Assembly: GCA_034190875.2 (NCBI GenBank)
Contig: CM067357.1
Span: 21,045,144 to 21,109,143 of the forward strand
Reading direction: 5' to 3'
DNA: 64,000 nt
Origin: Urechis unicinctus
Lineage: Eukaryota > Annelida > Polychaeta > Xenopneusta > Urechidae
The first letter of the stretch is position 1, and each line of letters starts with the position of its first letter. This document shows, in pieces, positions 36,768 through 47,279 of this stretch. Position numbers and translations under genes: made by a program. The notes below the pieces were generated by a model. It had not been told where the DNA came from, did not search any database, and saw only the letters and a program-made list of their open reading frames with translations.

Positions 36768-39480
36768 TTCACCTGCCACAAATGCTCCCTCTGGTGACCA
36801 TAATGACATACGCCTGCACTTGTTGTTGTCATAACGTTATCACCTGACCATTCCGTGGAAGCTCACCATGATCTGTGATCAGTAATTTGATCTATTCTCG
36901 CCTAATGCCGAATGACATATATTCATTTACGCCAATGGTTACCGGAAACCTACAGGTAACAGACATTGCCTCATCTTTCATTCCGCTCATTCCTCTGCCA
37001 GTCAATTTCAAGAAGCGTTCCACATTAATATGCAACTGTCCTGGATAAATCCTTTACTCAATAAATAGAATTCCAACAAACGTTTATTTAATAAATGTGT
37101 TCAAATGTTGCATATGATCTGAATAACTAATCTCACGGCTTAAGAATTAATTACAATTCGCGTGATAAACATTATGATCAAAATAAATGTATCATAACGT
37201 GTTATATTTTCAACAGTCACAGATACAATGAAAACTCACTAAATATCGCTTTTATAAGATTCTGACAAATTTTAAAAATCATATCAACCTAATTCTTCCC
37301 CTAGCCATTAAGGAGCGCTTCCTGTATGTTATCCGGTTCCGCTAAGTCCTCACTGAAAACACGAAACAACACCACTCGTCACCAACAGTCACTGATAGCC
37401 GCACACCGTTATGATAACATAAAAGCAAGCATTGCGTTATCATCATCATGCCATGGAATGTTGCGCTTTCGACTACTCTAAGCATTGAAAGTCTGGTTCG
37501 TATAATACATTCCATAAAAACGATCAGTCTCGGTAGCTGTCATTGCCCATCCGTCCTCACCACCCACCTACCACCCCAGCAGCCCCCACCCAATCACCCA
37601 ACTCTAGCAGCCCCTTCCCTTTCTTGCAATCGCCCCTGCCCCGCGCCGAGATGGCAGACGACGAGCATTGCAAAAATGTTCTGCAAGAGACCATACTCAC
37701 CTCTCTTTGTATTCCTCGTCCTGTAGGTAAGCATCGTACGTCTTCAGCATCGTCTTAGTGAACAACACATCCGGGAACCGGGGCATAAAGTACACCCAGC
37801 ATTCCACTTTGGTGGATGGCCCATCCTGTAGACAGCCATTCTGGTTTCCGATGTGGCTATCCACGTCTATGTCGACCTTCATCCGCTGGTACACCTCTGG
37901 ATGTCCCTCAAACTCGTCCATCCACACCATCATATCATCGTCCACCTCGAATATATCGCCCGTCACATTCTACAGGGCATCAAGCGAGGAGATACAAGGC
38001 CACGAGCAAGCGTGAATTCATGCAATGTCCATAAGTATAAGTGACTTGATCGACGTTTTACGATGTCAGCCACACACTGTGGGTTTTTATAGTTATAACC
38101 TACATTCGCTGTGTGAAGTCCAGTTGATTGGCGTCCTTATGACATGCAATAATAGGAATGTAGACAACTGAACAGAGGTGTACATGGATACCAGTAAGCT
38201 GTTGATGTCTGTGATATGCATCACTTACGTGTCCTTTTCCTGGTGCAAACAACAGAAATGGCAGATTCCACTTGGTGGCTACAACCAAAGGATATTCCGT
38301 CACCGTGTGTCCTGTGCCTGAGGTGAAACACGAGAAATTACGTGCAATAAAGAGATTTCGTGTATTTTTGAGCGTGTGAACCCCAGATGAGATACCATGC
38401 TCGGATGAATCTTGATAGATCAAAGAACAGAGCTTGACTGAGTGGACAAGAAAATGCCAAGTTAGGACAAATATATACACAAATGTAATTTAAACATACA
38501 TGTATCTTTGTTTTAGATGTATTTGAAACGCTTGCTCCAATTTGCAGTTCTAAATGAGGTACCTATATGCTTTGCATTGCCATGGCCGCTTTCCTCGAAG
38601 TGATAGAAGTTAGGCTGCCCCTTCTTCAACGTGCCATAGGTAAACACTCTATGTAAGCCCGGGGTTTCTCCGATAGGTGGTGCTGGAGTGCAACTCATAC
38701 TTCCCTTCGATTTTAGACTGGAAAGAAATGTTCGTAGTGTTCAAATCAGTTCAACGGCAATAATTTATATCCTTAATTTCGAATCAGACGATTCAACAGA
38801 AGCGGAGCAAGTGATATAGTTAGCCCCTGTGTGTTACAACTCACACCGAGTTAATCGCAAACATTAGATAAGATTAATCTAATTCATTGGAACACACGAA
38901 CAGTACCGGAAGCGGCATTGCGTTTGGGTTGCAAATAATCAAGTTTAATCTTCCTGTCAAATCACACCAAGAATCCCGATCTTAACAACACCTGTTTTAG
39001 GTTCGCTACATCCCCTCAATCACGGGGGTAGATTACAGTTATAACTCCTCCTCAGCTTTCCATACCGTCCAAGTGAGCAGGTTCCATGCCAAGCCGGTCC
39101 CGTTCAAATATTGCTATCTAAGCTGCTTCTCCGGAATGCGCACCCCGTCCGCCTGTGTTGTCTGATATCCCGTCCTTTTTCCACTCGATCATTTAAGCTG
39201 GAAAGCACTAACCTTGGAAGAATCCCGAAATTCACCAGACTCAACAACGAAGTTGGCAACTAACGTGCTTGTGTCGATAACGCGTTGACTTGACACCATT
39301 AGTAGGTCACCCTGTGATCCCCAGTGCTCGCACAGCATACGGTGCTCCAATTGATGAAACGAGATCTTGCACTCCTTATCAAGCTATTATAACATTCTGA
39401 ATTCATTTGATTAATCCATGAGGGCCCATGAACGCTAGGTGACGTCGGTGTTGAGTTAGATTCCAGCTGGCGTGTTCGCG
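36768..39480 (-). repeat. GGACT module B, near-identical to module A
   Basis: It can be followed base by base against 32690-35388, with only scattered substitutions and one- or two-base indels, introns and flanks included. Identity this high outside exons means a recent duplication (or an assembly duplicate). Beyond about 39470 it continues with sequence also found at the right end of module C (GGGGCCACTCTACATTTT against 45903), so B keeps an edge that A has lost. Confidence 0.85.
37697..38698 (-). CDS. GGACT: Gamma-glutamylaminecyclotransferase-like protein (GGACT/AIG2 family), copy B
   Basis: Exons are 38563-38698, 38229-38317 and 37697-37969 on the minus strand, with the same phases and the same 165-aa length as copy A. 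The protein differs from copy A at only two residues that I can see, both in exon 3: Glu for Lys at residue 83 and Asp for Ala at residue 110. The YGTLKKGQPN loop and DEFEGHP with Glu96 are unchanged. All splice sites are intact, including the acceptor just upstream of the ATG. Function is inferred from the family, as for copy A. With two almost equal copies 4 kb apart, either dosage or an assembly artefact could explain the pair. Confidence 0.88.
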
Positions 39481-39924
39481 ATGGTCTCACTTCATGGGGT
39501 TAGACGGGGAGGGGCCACTCTACATTTTTCAAAATCATGGGGTATATCGTCTGGCGGTTTTAATTTAAAGTGCCTATCGCACGAAAAATCATGTCATTTT
39601 TCTCTCCAGATTAAAGAAACATGACCCAGAAGTACCTATTCTGTCTATCGATTGTCAAAGTGCGCGCTTTCGGATCGATATTCGACTTTAAAGATGAATC
39701 CGGCGAATTGAGACGAAGAGCTCATGAATAATTCATCGCCTCCGCGTGACGTCAGCTCCGGAATTGTTTATGTTGCGAGGCGCGATCTGCACTAAGATAA
39801 GCGCAAAATGGCTGCTGGTAATTTCGCTATTTCATCACTTTAGGAGCGCGACGAAGAGACATGGTATAGCACAGATCATCGTTGCTTCTAAGAGCAAATT
39901 TTGCCTTACAGATTCGAACCAGAA

Positions 39925-40616
39925 ATGAGCGATTCAGACGACTCCGATGAAGAGAAAAAAAACACTGGCGATGTCACAGCTACGTCTAGGTCTCACGCGG
40001 GTCATCCTGCCCAGGACATAGGGCGGCTACAGAACAATGCTTGGTAAGCTATGTCTGATTCTGCTTGTGCACCAGTTCATCGTATATGTGTTGGCATGTA
40101 ATGAAGTTAATCCATAAATTTCACCCAACAAAATATGTAACCTCTTTTCCTAACAGTAGACTATACAACAGAGCTTTGCAGCAAATAATTCTTCCATATC
40201 AGACAGCAGACATGAGATATCACAAAGTCTTTATCTAATCAAGTGGTTGCAAGGGTTCATGTTTAAAAAAGTTGTACCATGTAAATGTAAATGCTCCTCC
40301 ACACGAATTGTAACAAAAACTACAACTAATTTCGGACTAGCTGCTGTAATAAATAGAGATGCACTTTTATTTAAACTAGGTCTTATGAAAGGTTGATTAC
40401 AATATTTTACAAAGTTGATGTAGAGGTGGAAGAATCTGTGTGCTGTGCGGAGATTCCTCGAGTCATGACCTCCATAGAGAACAGCCCCATTCTTATTGGT
40501 TGCATAGACCAGCATCCTGGTTTCAGACCAATCTGTTTGAACCCTTGGGCCTTGCAAGTGGGATATTTTTCCGACAGACAACAGCACGGGCACATGTCTG
40601 ATAATGATGTACAAAG
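39925..40616 (+). pseudogene. P2X7 'ballast'-domain-like gene in transposon, exons 1-2
   Basis: Exon 1 (39925-40043) starts MSDSDDSDEEKKNTG and ends at TG|GTAAGC in phase 2. Exon 2 (about 40411-40616) contains CCAEIPRV, then CIDQHPGFRPICLNPWALQV and YFSDRQQHG, ending at CAAAG|GTGACG. This order (acidic start, C-x-C zinc ligands, CC-x-E, HPGF, CLN, RQQ-G) is that of ballast-domain proteins; in vertebrates the domain is the cytoplasmic zinc- and nucleotide-binding end of P2X7. In this copy about 30 bases spanning the exon 2 acceptor and the first Cys ligands are missing. The relics at 10292 and 20340 still hold them, in a phase that fits exon 1 exactly. The later part of the domain is not found. 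Not functional as it stands. Confidence 0.7.
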
Positions 40617-40860
40617 GTGACGGTTTTGTCTATTATTTGCACATAAATGTGTACGAAGGATAGCAGTCACTATGTAAACAAATTAAATAACTCCTAAATT
40701 TAAAAACAAAGGTGCACTGTAAAAAGCAACATATAATATCATAAGAATGATACATGCCTGGCAACCATTCCATCAACTTAACAAGATAATGGGCTATTTA
40801 TTCAATACAAATACAACAAGAAAGTCATCGAGTCGCACCCTCTGCTTCTCTCTCTCTTGA

Positions 40861-41230
40861 TAAAGGCAGGTCTGCTTTTCTTGGGCTGGGGTGGGAGGGG
40901 TTCACTTGCCTCACCATCCTTTCTTGCTTGCTTGACAGCAGATACCTTCGCAAAAAGATAAGGCATTGCATCTTGCTTCAAAACCCCTTACACCGTGGTA
41001 TTAACACCATGCACTTCTCTAAGTTTCGGTGCCTACTCAAAACATTCCTCGGTGAAATGCACCGAGCACACAAACGAGTACTTGCCCGGGCCCCTGCCAT
41101 TTGTCTCGCGATCGTAGTACCTGGCCAGTCCATTGTTTTTTTTAAAATCATCCTTACCAAGAAACTTTAACAAGCTCATGTCGTCCTGACTGGTACGCGA
41201 GCAGCCCCCAACACAACAACAATTAACCAT
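40861..41230 (-). pseudogene. THAP zinc-finger gene in transposon, two in-frame stops
   Basis: Reading starts at ATG 41230 with MVNCCCVGGCSRTS. It passes SLLKFLGKDDF, reaches CSVHFTEECFE, and meets TAG at 41033. The same frame then reads on, meets TAA near 40990, and shows LKQDAMPYLF, which corresponds to the AVPTIF-type box that closes THAP domains. Next come basic, proline-rich residues (LPPQPKKSRPAF) to about 40861. The C2CH zinc ligands are intact, so the domain is recognisable, but the two stops disable it. The gene lies at the right end of the transposon and runs towards the ballast gene. Confidence 0.75.
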
Positions 41231-43015
41231 CGTGTTCAGTCGGTCACAAGATGGCTGAAGACGATCAAAAATTCAAAAAACGAGAGACGAACTCCGACAA
41301 TGTAAACAACGGGGAACTCCCTGCGTCTCTGAGAAAGGGCCTACTTTAATGACGTCACACGCCTGGTCTGACCTAGATAATGACAGCCGCAGCGTTTTGT
41401 CGAGCGCGCTAATTTAAACTGACATTTTATCAAATTTTGACCTTAACTGATCAGACGCGACGGTTATTGGACCGGTTTGAGTATGTTGATCACATATCAA
41501 TTGATTTCAGCGAAGTACCCATTACCGTGCGATAGGCACTTTAAGGCATCATTTGGGAAAAGAGCAGTTGGACAACATACATATCACAAAATGGACAGGC
41601 CTAGTTGCGAATCAAATTGAATGGCCCTCAACTCATAGCAATGTGCATATATAATAAAGCCTACCATAGTAATTACCGTTAATATTTATTCAATGTTGGA
41701 TCACAGCGATGAATAAATCTTTTATTCCTTATTGATTAGATGCTAGATTGTCAACGTTTAACCAACAACAACTTGAATCAATATATTATTTGTATGTCGT
41801 GGACCCTTTCGGTGACTAATCATGGAATTGAGCCAAAGTAATCGTTAAAGTGTGGTGGCCGCTTTACATCGAAACCCACACAAACAATGCATCCTGGCCC
41901 CGATCATTTGATTTTTGACAAATCAGAATAATATGTAAATTAATACCATAACATAAATTACTCCTTGTTATTACTACTTGAGCAGACAGGTGGTCAGCGA
42001 AAACTATGAAAATGGGTAATGAAACCCTCGGCTGCTGAAAGAGATATTGTCTCTGCTCCTCAGTGACGACGGACAATCCTGGCTAACCAGTTGTAGTTGA
42101 AGCAGTAGCTAGTTCTCCCTCTTAAGGCCATAATAACATATTCCAGTACTGGTTGTTGCAATAACGTTATCACATCAACATCTGGTTGGTGACCACCTTA
42201 ATCTGTGAACATTAATCTGATCTACTCTGGTCTGATGCTGAATACCTAATCTTTCATAAAGCACTCATTTACTTTACCAAAACCTAATGGTGGCGTCTTG
42301 AGGGAGAAAATGGCGGTAAATTAGACGTTGGCAAGTAACAGATATTGCCCCATCCTTCGTTCCGTCCATTCCTCTGGCAGCTCACGAGTCAATTTCATGA
42401 GGCGTTCTACATTAATATGTAACTGTCTCAGTTAAATGTTATACTCAATATATAAATGTCAACAAACGTTTATTTAATGGATCTTTTTTCAATGTTGCAT
42501 ATGATGTGAATAACTAATCACACGATTGTCAGAATTAATTAAAATCCGCCCGATAAACGTAATGATCAAAATTAATGTACCATAATTTGATATATTTAAC
42601 AGCTAAAGTTACAATGAAAACGCGCTAGATATCACTTTAAAAAATTTCTGATTCACTTTAAAAAACGTTTCAATCTAATTCTTCAAAAGGCACAACAATC
42701 ATGCATCCAGTAGTCCCTCAACAAACAGCTCAATCATCTAACAAATGTCATCATTAGAACAAAAATACAGGCTGACAGAACCATGGCATTACTTCTGCTA
42801 GCCATTAAGGAGCGCTTCCTGTATGTTGTCTGGTCCCGCTAAGTCCTCGCTGAAAACACGAACCAACACAATTCGTCACAAACAGGCAATGATAGCCGCA
42901 CCGTTATGATAACATAAAAGCAAGCATTACGTTATCATCATCATGCCATGGAATGTTGCACTCTCGACCACTCCAAGTATTGATAGACTGGCTTGAGTAA
43001 CACATTCCATAAAAA

Positions 43016-43965
43016 TAGTCTGCGTCCCAGACTCCAGGGGTTCCGCTACGCTTCTCGCCCTAGAGTCTACGATAAGATAAGGTCTTAAACTGGCGCGTCC
43101 GAATATTCATTAGACACGTTCGTTAATCTTCGTGACCAATCAACGCAAAGGTTGAGACCCGGATTGACCTTAATTGCGCGTGTCTGGCTTGTGATACGCA
43201 CCCTCGGTTCTATGTGACGTCATGGACATTGTAGTGGTCTGCGTCCAATGAGAACACATTGAATGTCTTCTGGAATTATGGGGCGTCTCAAAAGTTCAAA
43301 TTGGCACCACAACAAGCGCTTTAATCGCTTAGCTGCACGATAGTATGTTTACGTAATAGTCAGTTAAAAAGAACCAGTTGTGTGTCTGCTTCCCTCGCCG
43401 ACTGTGTGATTAACGGTGCCACTCAGCGTGAAACAACAAAGCGTAGTGTTGTAGAATGTGTGCCCGGCTCATAAAAATCACTCGTCCGGTTGGACAAGTT
43501 CTTCGGAACTTGTAGAACTAACTAATGAGCGACAACGACTCAAAAGTACCCGAGAGTGACCGAGAGACACGGCTTGTGATTGGAGCATCCCAAATCTGGG
43601 ATGCCTGTCCTGTTCAAGACATTAAGCTCGCCTAGACCTGAAGGCGAGACTATTGAATATCAGTAACATGTAAACAGCGCCCGCAGCCATCAGGCTAGGG
43701 GACCTTGAATACTAGGCAGATATCATCGCCAATGGAATCACTCGATCACCTATCATTTGTAACCGTGTCAATTGTAATGATGAAATCAGAAAATCAAAAC
43801 AATCACCTTTCAACACATATGATCATCGTGCGAATAGTTAGGAAACAAAATGACAACATGTTAGTCCCTCTCGACCTGACACCTCTGTCGTGCTGCCTTC
43901 AGGCCCCAGACTATCCCCACCATTACAAATGCACATAGCCTCGATGCAATCCATGAGGTCCTTGT
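43016..43965. mobile_element. Insertion of about 0.95 kb private to module C, unclassified
   Basis: Modules A and B read straight from CCATAAAAAACGATCAG (33428) to the proline-rich stretch near 33470. In module C the same flank (ACATTCCATAAAAATAG at 43002) is followed by about 950 extra bases before the CCACC-rich stretch resumes near 44030. The insert contains two GTCTGCGTCC motifs (43019 and 43238) and CTCGCCTAGACCTGAAGGCGAG, an 8-9 bp hairpin near 43627. No coding domain or clear terminal repeat was recognised, so the class is open. Confidence 0.4.
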
Positions 43966-44174
43966 CGACTGTCATAACAACAATGGAATTGCCATCATTC
44001 CATGCTCGTAGATGATTCTAGGGCCGACCCAACACCCGCCTCCTCTATCCTCCCTCCTTCCCTCCTCACCTCCCACCCTATCACCCCAGCAGCCCCCACC
44101 CAACCACCCAACTCACCAACCTGGGCCGAGGTGGTGGACGACGAACTTTACCCGGGTTCTACAGAAAACCATAC

Positions 44175-45186
44175 TCACTCCACTTTGTATTCGTGGTCCT
44201 TGTGTAGGTAAGCATCGTACGTCTTCAGCATCGTCTTAGTGAACAACACATCCGGGAACCGGGGCAAAATGTACACCCAGCATTCCACTTTGGTGGATGG
44301 CCCATCCTGTAGACATCCGTTCTGGTTTCCGATGTGGCTATCCAGGGCTATGTCGACCTTCATCCGCTGGTACACCTCTGGATGTCCCTCAAACTCGTCC
44401 ATCCACACCATCATATCATCGTCCACCTCGAATATATCGCCCGTCACATTCTACAGGGCATCAAGCGAGGAGATACAAGGCCACGAGCATGCGTGAATTT
44501 ATGCAATGTTCATAAATATAAGTGACTTCGATCGACGTTTTACGATGTCAGCCACAAACTCTGGGCTTTTATAGTTATAACCTATCTACATTCGCTGTGT
44601 GCAGTCCAGTTGACTGTCGTCTTTATGACATGGAATAATTTGTGTGTAGACAACTGAACAGAGGTGTACATGGATACCAGTAAGCTGTTGATGTCTGTGA
44701 AATGCATCACTTACGTGTCCTTTTCCTGGTGCAAACAGCAGAAATGGCAGATTCCACTTGGTGGCTACAACCAAAGGATATTCCGTCACCGTGCGTCCTG
44801 TGCCTGTGGTGACACACGAGAAATGACGTGCAATAAAGAGATTTCGTGTATTTTTAAACACGGGAACCTCAGATGAGATACCATGCTGGATGAATCTGGA
44901 TAGATCAAAGAAAAGAGCTTGACGAATAGGACATGATAATGCCAAATTTGACAGATATTTTTGTTTTAAGTGTAACTTAAATCAACATATCTGCTTGTTT
45001 TTTTATGTATTTGAAAGACTGGTTCTAATCTGCAGTTCTAAATGAGGTACCTATATGCTTTGCATTGCCATGACCGCTTTCCTCGAAGCGATAGAAGTTA
45101 GGCTGCCCCTTCTTCAACGTGCCATAGGTAAACACTCTATGTAAGCCCGGGGTTTCTCCTACAGTAGGTGCTGGTGTGCAACTCAT
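44175..45186 (-). CDS. GGACT: Gamma-glutamylaminecyclotransferase-like protein (GGACT/AIG2 family), copy C
   Basis: Exons are 45051-45186, 44715-44803 and 44175-44450 on the minus strand; phases agree and the product is 166 aa. It differs from copies A and B at several places: Thr8-Val9 for Pro-Ile, Arg33 for His, Arg49 for His, WVYILPRF for WVYFMPRF, and a different end (HEYKVE). The YGTLKKGQPN loop and DEFEGHP are unchanged, and no lesion is seen, which fits a gene kept by selection. The acceptor upstream of the ATG in A and B is deleted here. Instead an in-frame ATG lies at 45303, so a longer N-terminus is possible; I prefer the conserved start at 45186. Confidence 0.85.
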
Positions 45187-45959
45187 ACTTTCCTTCGAAA
45201 TGTTCGTAGTGTTCAAATCTGCCCAACGGCAATAATTTACTTCCTTAAATTCCAGATTTCGATTCAGACGAAACGAAGCAAGTGATACAGTGTCACAACA
45301 CACGGTTATTAGTTTAGAATAATCTGATGCATTACAACATGCGAAAAGTACGGGAATAGGAATTACGTTTCAGTTGCAAATATTCAAGCAAACACTCCTG
45401 TCAAATCACACCAAGAATCCCGTTCTTAACAACACCAGTTTTTTGCCTTCGCTACACCCGCGCAATCACGGGGGAAGATTACAGTTATAACTACTATCGG
45501 CTGTTCATACCGTCCCAGTCAACAGGTCCAATGCAAGCTTCTCCAGAAGGTGTACCCCGTCTGTCTGTGTTGCCTGATATCCCGTGCTTGTCCACGCTAC
45601 CAATTAAGCTGGAGACCACTCAGCTTGACAGAATCCCGAAATTCAACAACAAAGTTGACAACAAACGTGCTTGTATCGATAACGCGATGACTTGTTACCA
45701 TTCTCAGGTCGCCCTGTTATCGCTAGTGTCCACACAGCACACGGTGCTCCGATTGATGAAACGAGATCTTACACTCCTTATCAAGCCGTTATAACCTTCT
45801 GGATTTATTTGGTTGGTCCATGAGGGCTTGTGAACGCAAGGTGACGTAAATTCCAGCCGGCTGGGATCGTGATGGCTTCCCTTAATGGGATGCTATGGGT
45901 AGGGGCCACTCTGCATTTTACAAACGGGGTGTTTCGCCTGGCGGTTTTTATGTTATGAC

Positions 45960-46340
45960 ACCAGATGGGAAAGGAGCCGTATGACAACATACATTTAATA
46001 AAATGGATATGCTTACCTGTATGTTAAATTGAATGGCCCTTAACTCATAGCAATGGGTACACATAATAAATGAATACTCTTCCTCGTAATGGCATATGCT
46101 CAGATAGCATTCCAACATTGGATAAAATGTTGATCCAACATTACCGCATATTGTAACCGAACGTTGGATCAATCTTTTTGCCCTTATTAACATTGATTTG
46201 ACGCTAGATGGTCAACGTTAAACCAACTAGGATGCAAGTTGGGTTGATTTTCAACTTGAATCGATGTATTATGTGTGTGCATTAGAATCTTTGGGAGGCT
46301 AATCTTTGGATTGAGCGAAAGTAATCGTTATAGCGAGGTG
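45960..46340 (+). repeat. Direct repeat of module flank (pairs with 41560-41850)
   Basis: ATGACAACATACAT…AAATTGAATGGCCCTTAACTCATAGCAATG at 45978-46052 matches 41571-41642, and GGATTGAGCGAAAGTAATCGTTA at 46308 matches 41824. This marks the same module edge on both sides of GGACT copy C, as expected when modules are arranged in tandem. Confidence 0.65.
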
Positions 46341-47270
46341 GTCGCTTCAATAGGGTCTAACTATTAAATTGGTTTTAATAGCGGGTTGGTTGCCTAAGTG
46401 AGGTGGTCGCTAGGCATATTTTCATTGTTGTTTTGTATCAGACATGAATATACATATTCACGACAGATTTCTATATATATAGTTATGACTAGCACCTATA
46501 TAGATATAAATGCAAATGTATGTTGGTGCACATCGTCCATAGTTACCCCTCCAACCGCAGTCCCCAACCAATCGTTCTACGCACGTTCAATATGCTGACC
46601 CTGACAAGTTTCTATTCCCTCCACGCCAAAATATCGCCGCTCTCCCCAATGCGATCTATTTTTGACTACCGCCCACCCTGTCTACAGATGTCGCAGCTAC
46701 GACAGGTACTCCTGTATCGTCTACATTGATTGCCTTTAGCCGTGAGGCGCGATCAAAATTATTTTTGCACATCAGTCCTAAAAGCAGGCGTCACTGCAGC
46801 CGGTTTTGATGTGGAATAAATTACCGCAACCAACTCGATTGCGGACTACACCATCAGACCAGAGATTCAGATGGCGATGAGGTGATGCCCTGGCTTTTGG
46901 CTGTTAGGTATCAATCAACTTCACCGAGGTTAGGTCCTATTGTGCTGCCTGTTTCTGATTGGATCGTGTCATTCCCACCTGTGATTGTTTGTGTTCGATA
47001 TGTTAAACCATCCACTTATTTGCAAACGTGAATGTTATCCTATTGCGTATTCATAAAGTTACCTGTATCCAGCATAAATCTATATATGCCACAGTGATTG
47101 GGAATATGTTGCCCTACCTTGCCAGGTAAACACATGTTAACTGCTATGGTACCGTATGTGTCATGTCATATGCTGGCCTGTCTGGGTTACAAATAGATTG
47201 GTCATCATAAGACATCGACAGCTGTCACATGTCAAGGACGTGATGACTGTCAGGCCGGGCAGTCAGGTTG
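46340..47270. other. Intergenic DNA with one dispersed repeat (46630-46810)
   Basis: The stretch around 46670-46800 (CTACAGATGTCGC…ACGACAGGTACTCCTG…GCGATCA…CACATCAG) is repeated at about 51355-51450, with roughly 80% similarity by eye. It is probably a short interspersed or decayed element. No gene was seen. Confidence 0.45.
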
Positions 47271-47279
47271 GGTAATGTA

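Larger units (their letters stand above)
39569..41540 (+). mobile_element. TTAA-flanked, Kolobok-like DNA transposon (1,972 bp) with ballast and THAP genes
   Basis: The left inverted repeat AGTGCCTATCGCACG (39569-39583) and right CGTGCGATAGGCACT (41526-41540) are perfect inverse complements. Both are flanked by TTAA (39565-39568 and 41541-41544), the target duplication of Kolobok and piggyBac elements. An internal THAP domain favours Kolobok. Two gene remnants face each other: a P2X7-ballast-like gene from the left end (plus) and a THAP gene from the right end (minus). No DDE transposase core was found, so the element is non-autonomous or internally deleted. At the paralogous place next to GGACT copy C (about 45944-45957) the element is absent. 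Confidence 0.85.
41545..45960 (-). repeat. GGACT module C, diverged copy
   Basis: Blocks match modules A and B: AATATGTAAATTAA (41932) against 32562, CGTTTATTTAAT (42466) against 32995 and 37080, and GCCATTAAGGAGCGCTTCCTG (42801) against 33220. The exon region 44175-45240 is clearly homologous. Intergenic parts are strongly diverged and hold a private insertion (about 43016-43965). This copy is therefore much older than the A/B split. Confidence 0.7.

Noticed and set aside
37448..38044. Plus-strand frames over GGACT copies A, B and C (85-92 codons)
   Set aside because: They are antisense shadows of the minus-strand exons; the minus frame carries the family motifs and splice sites.
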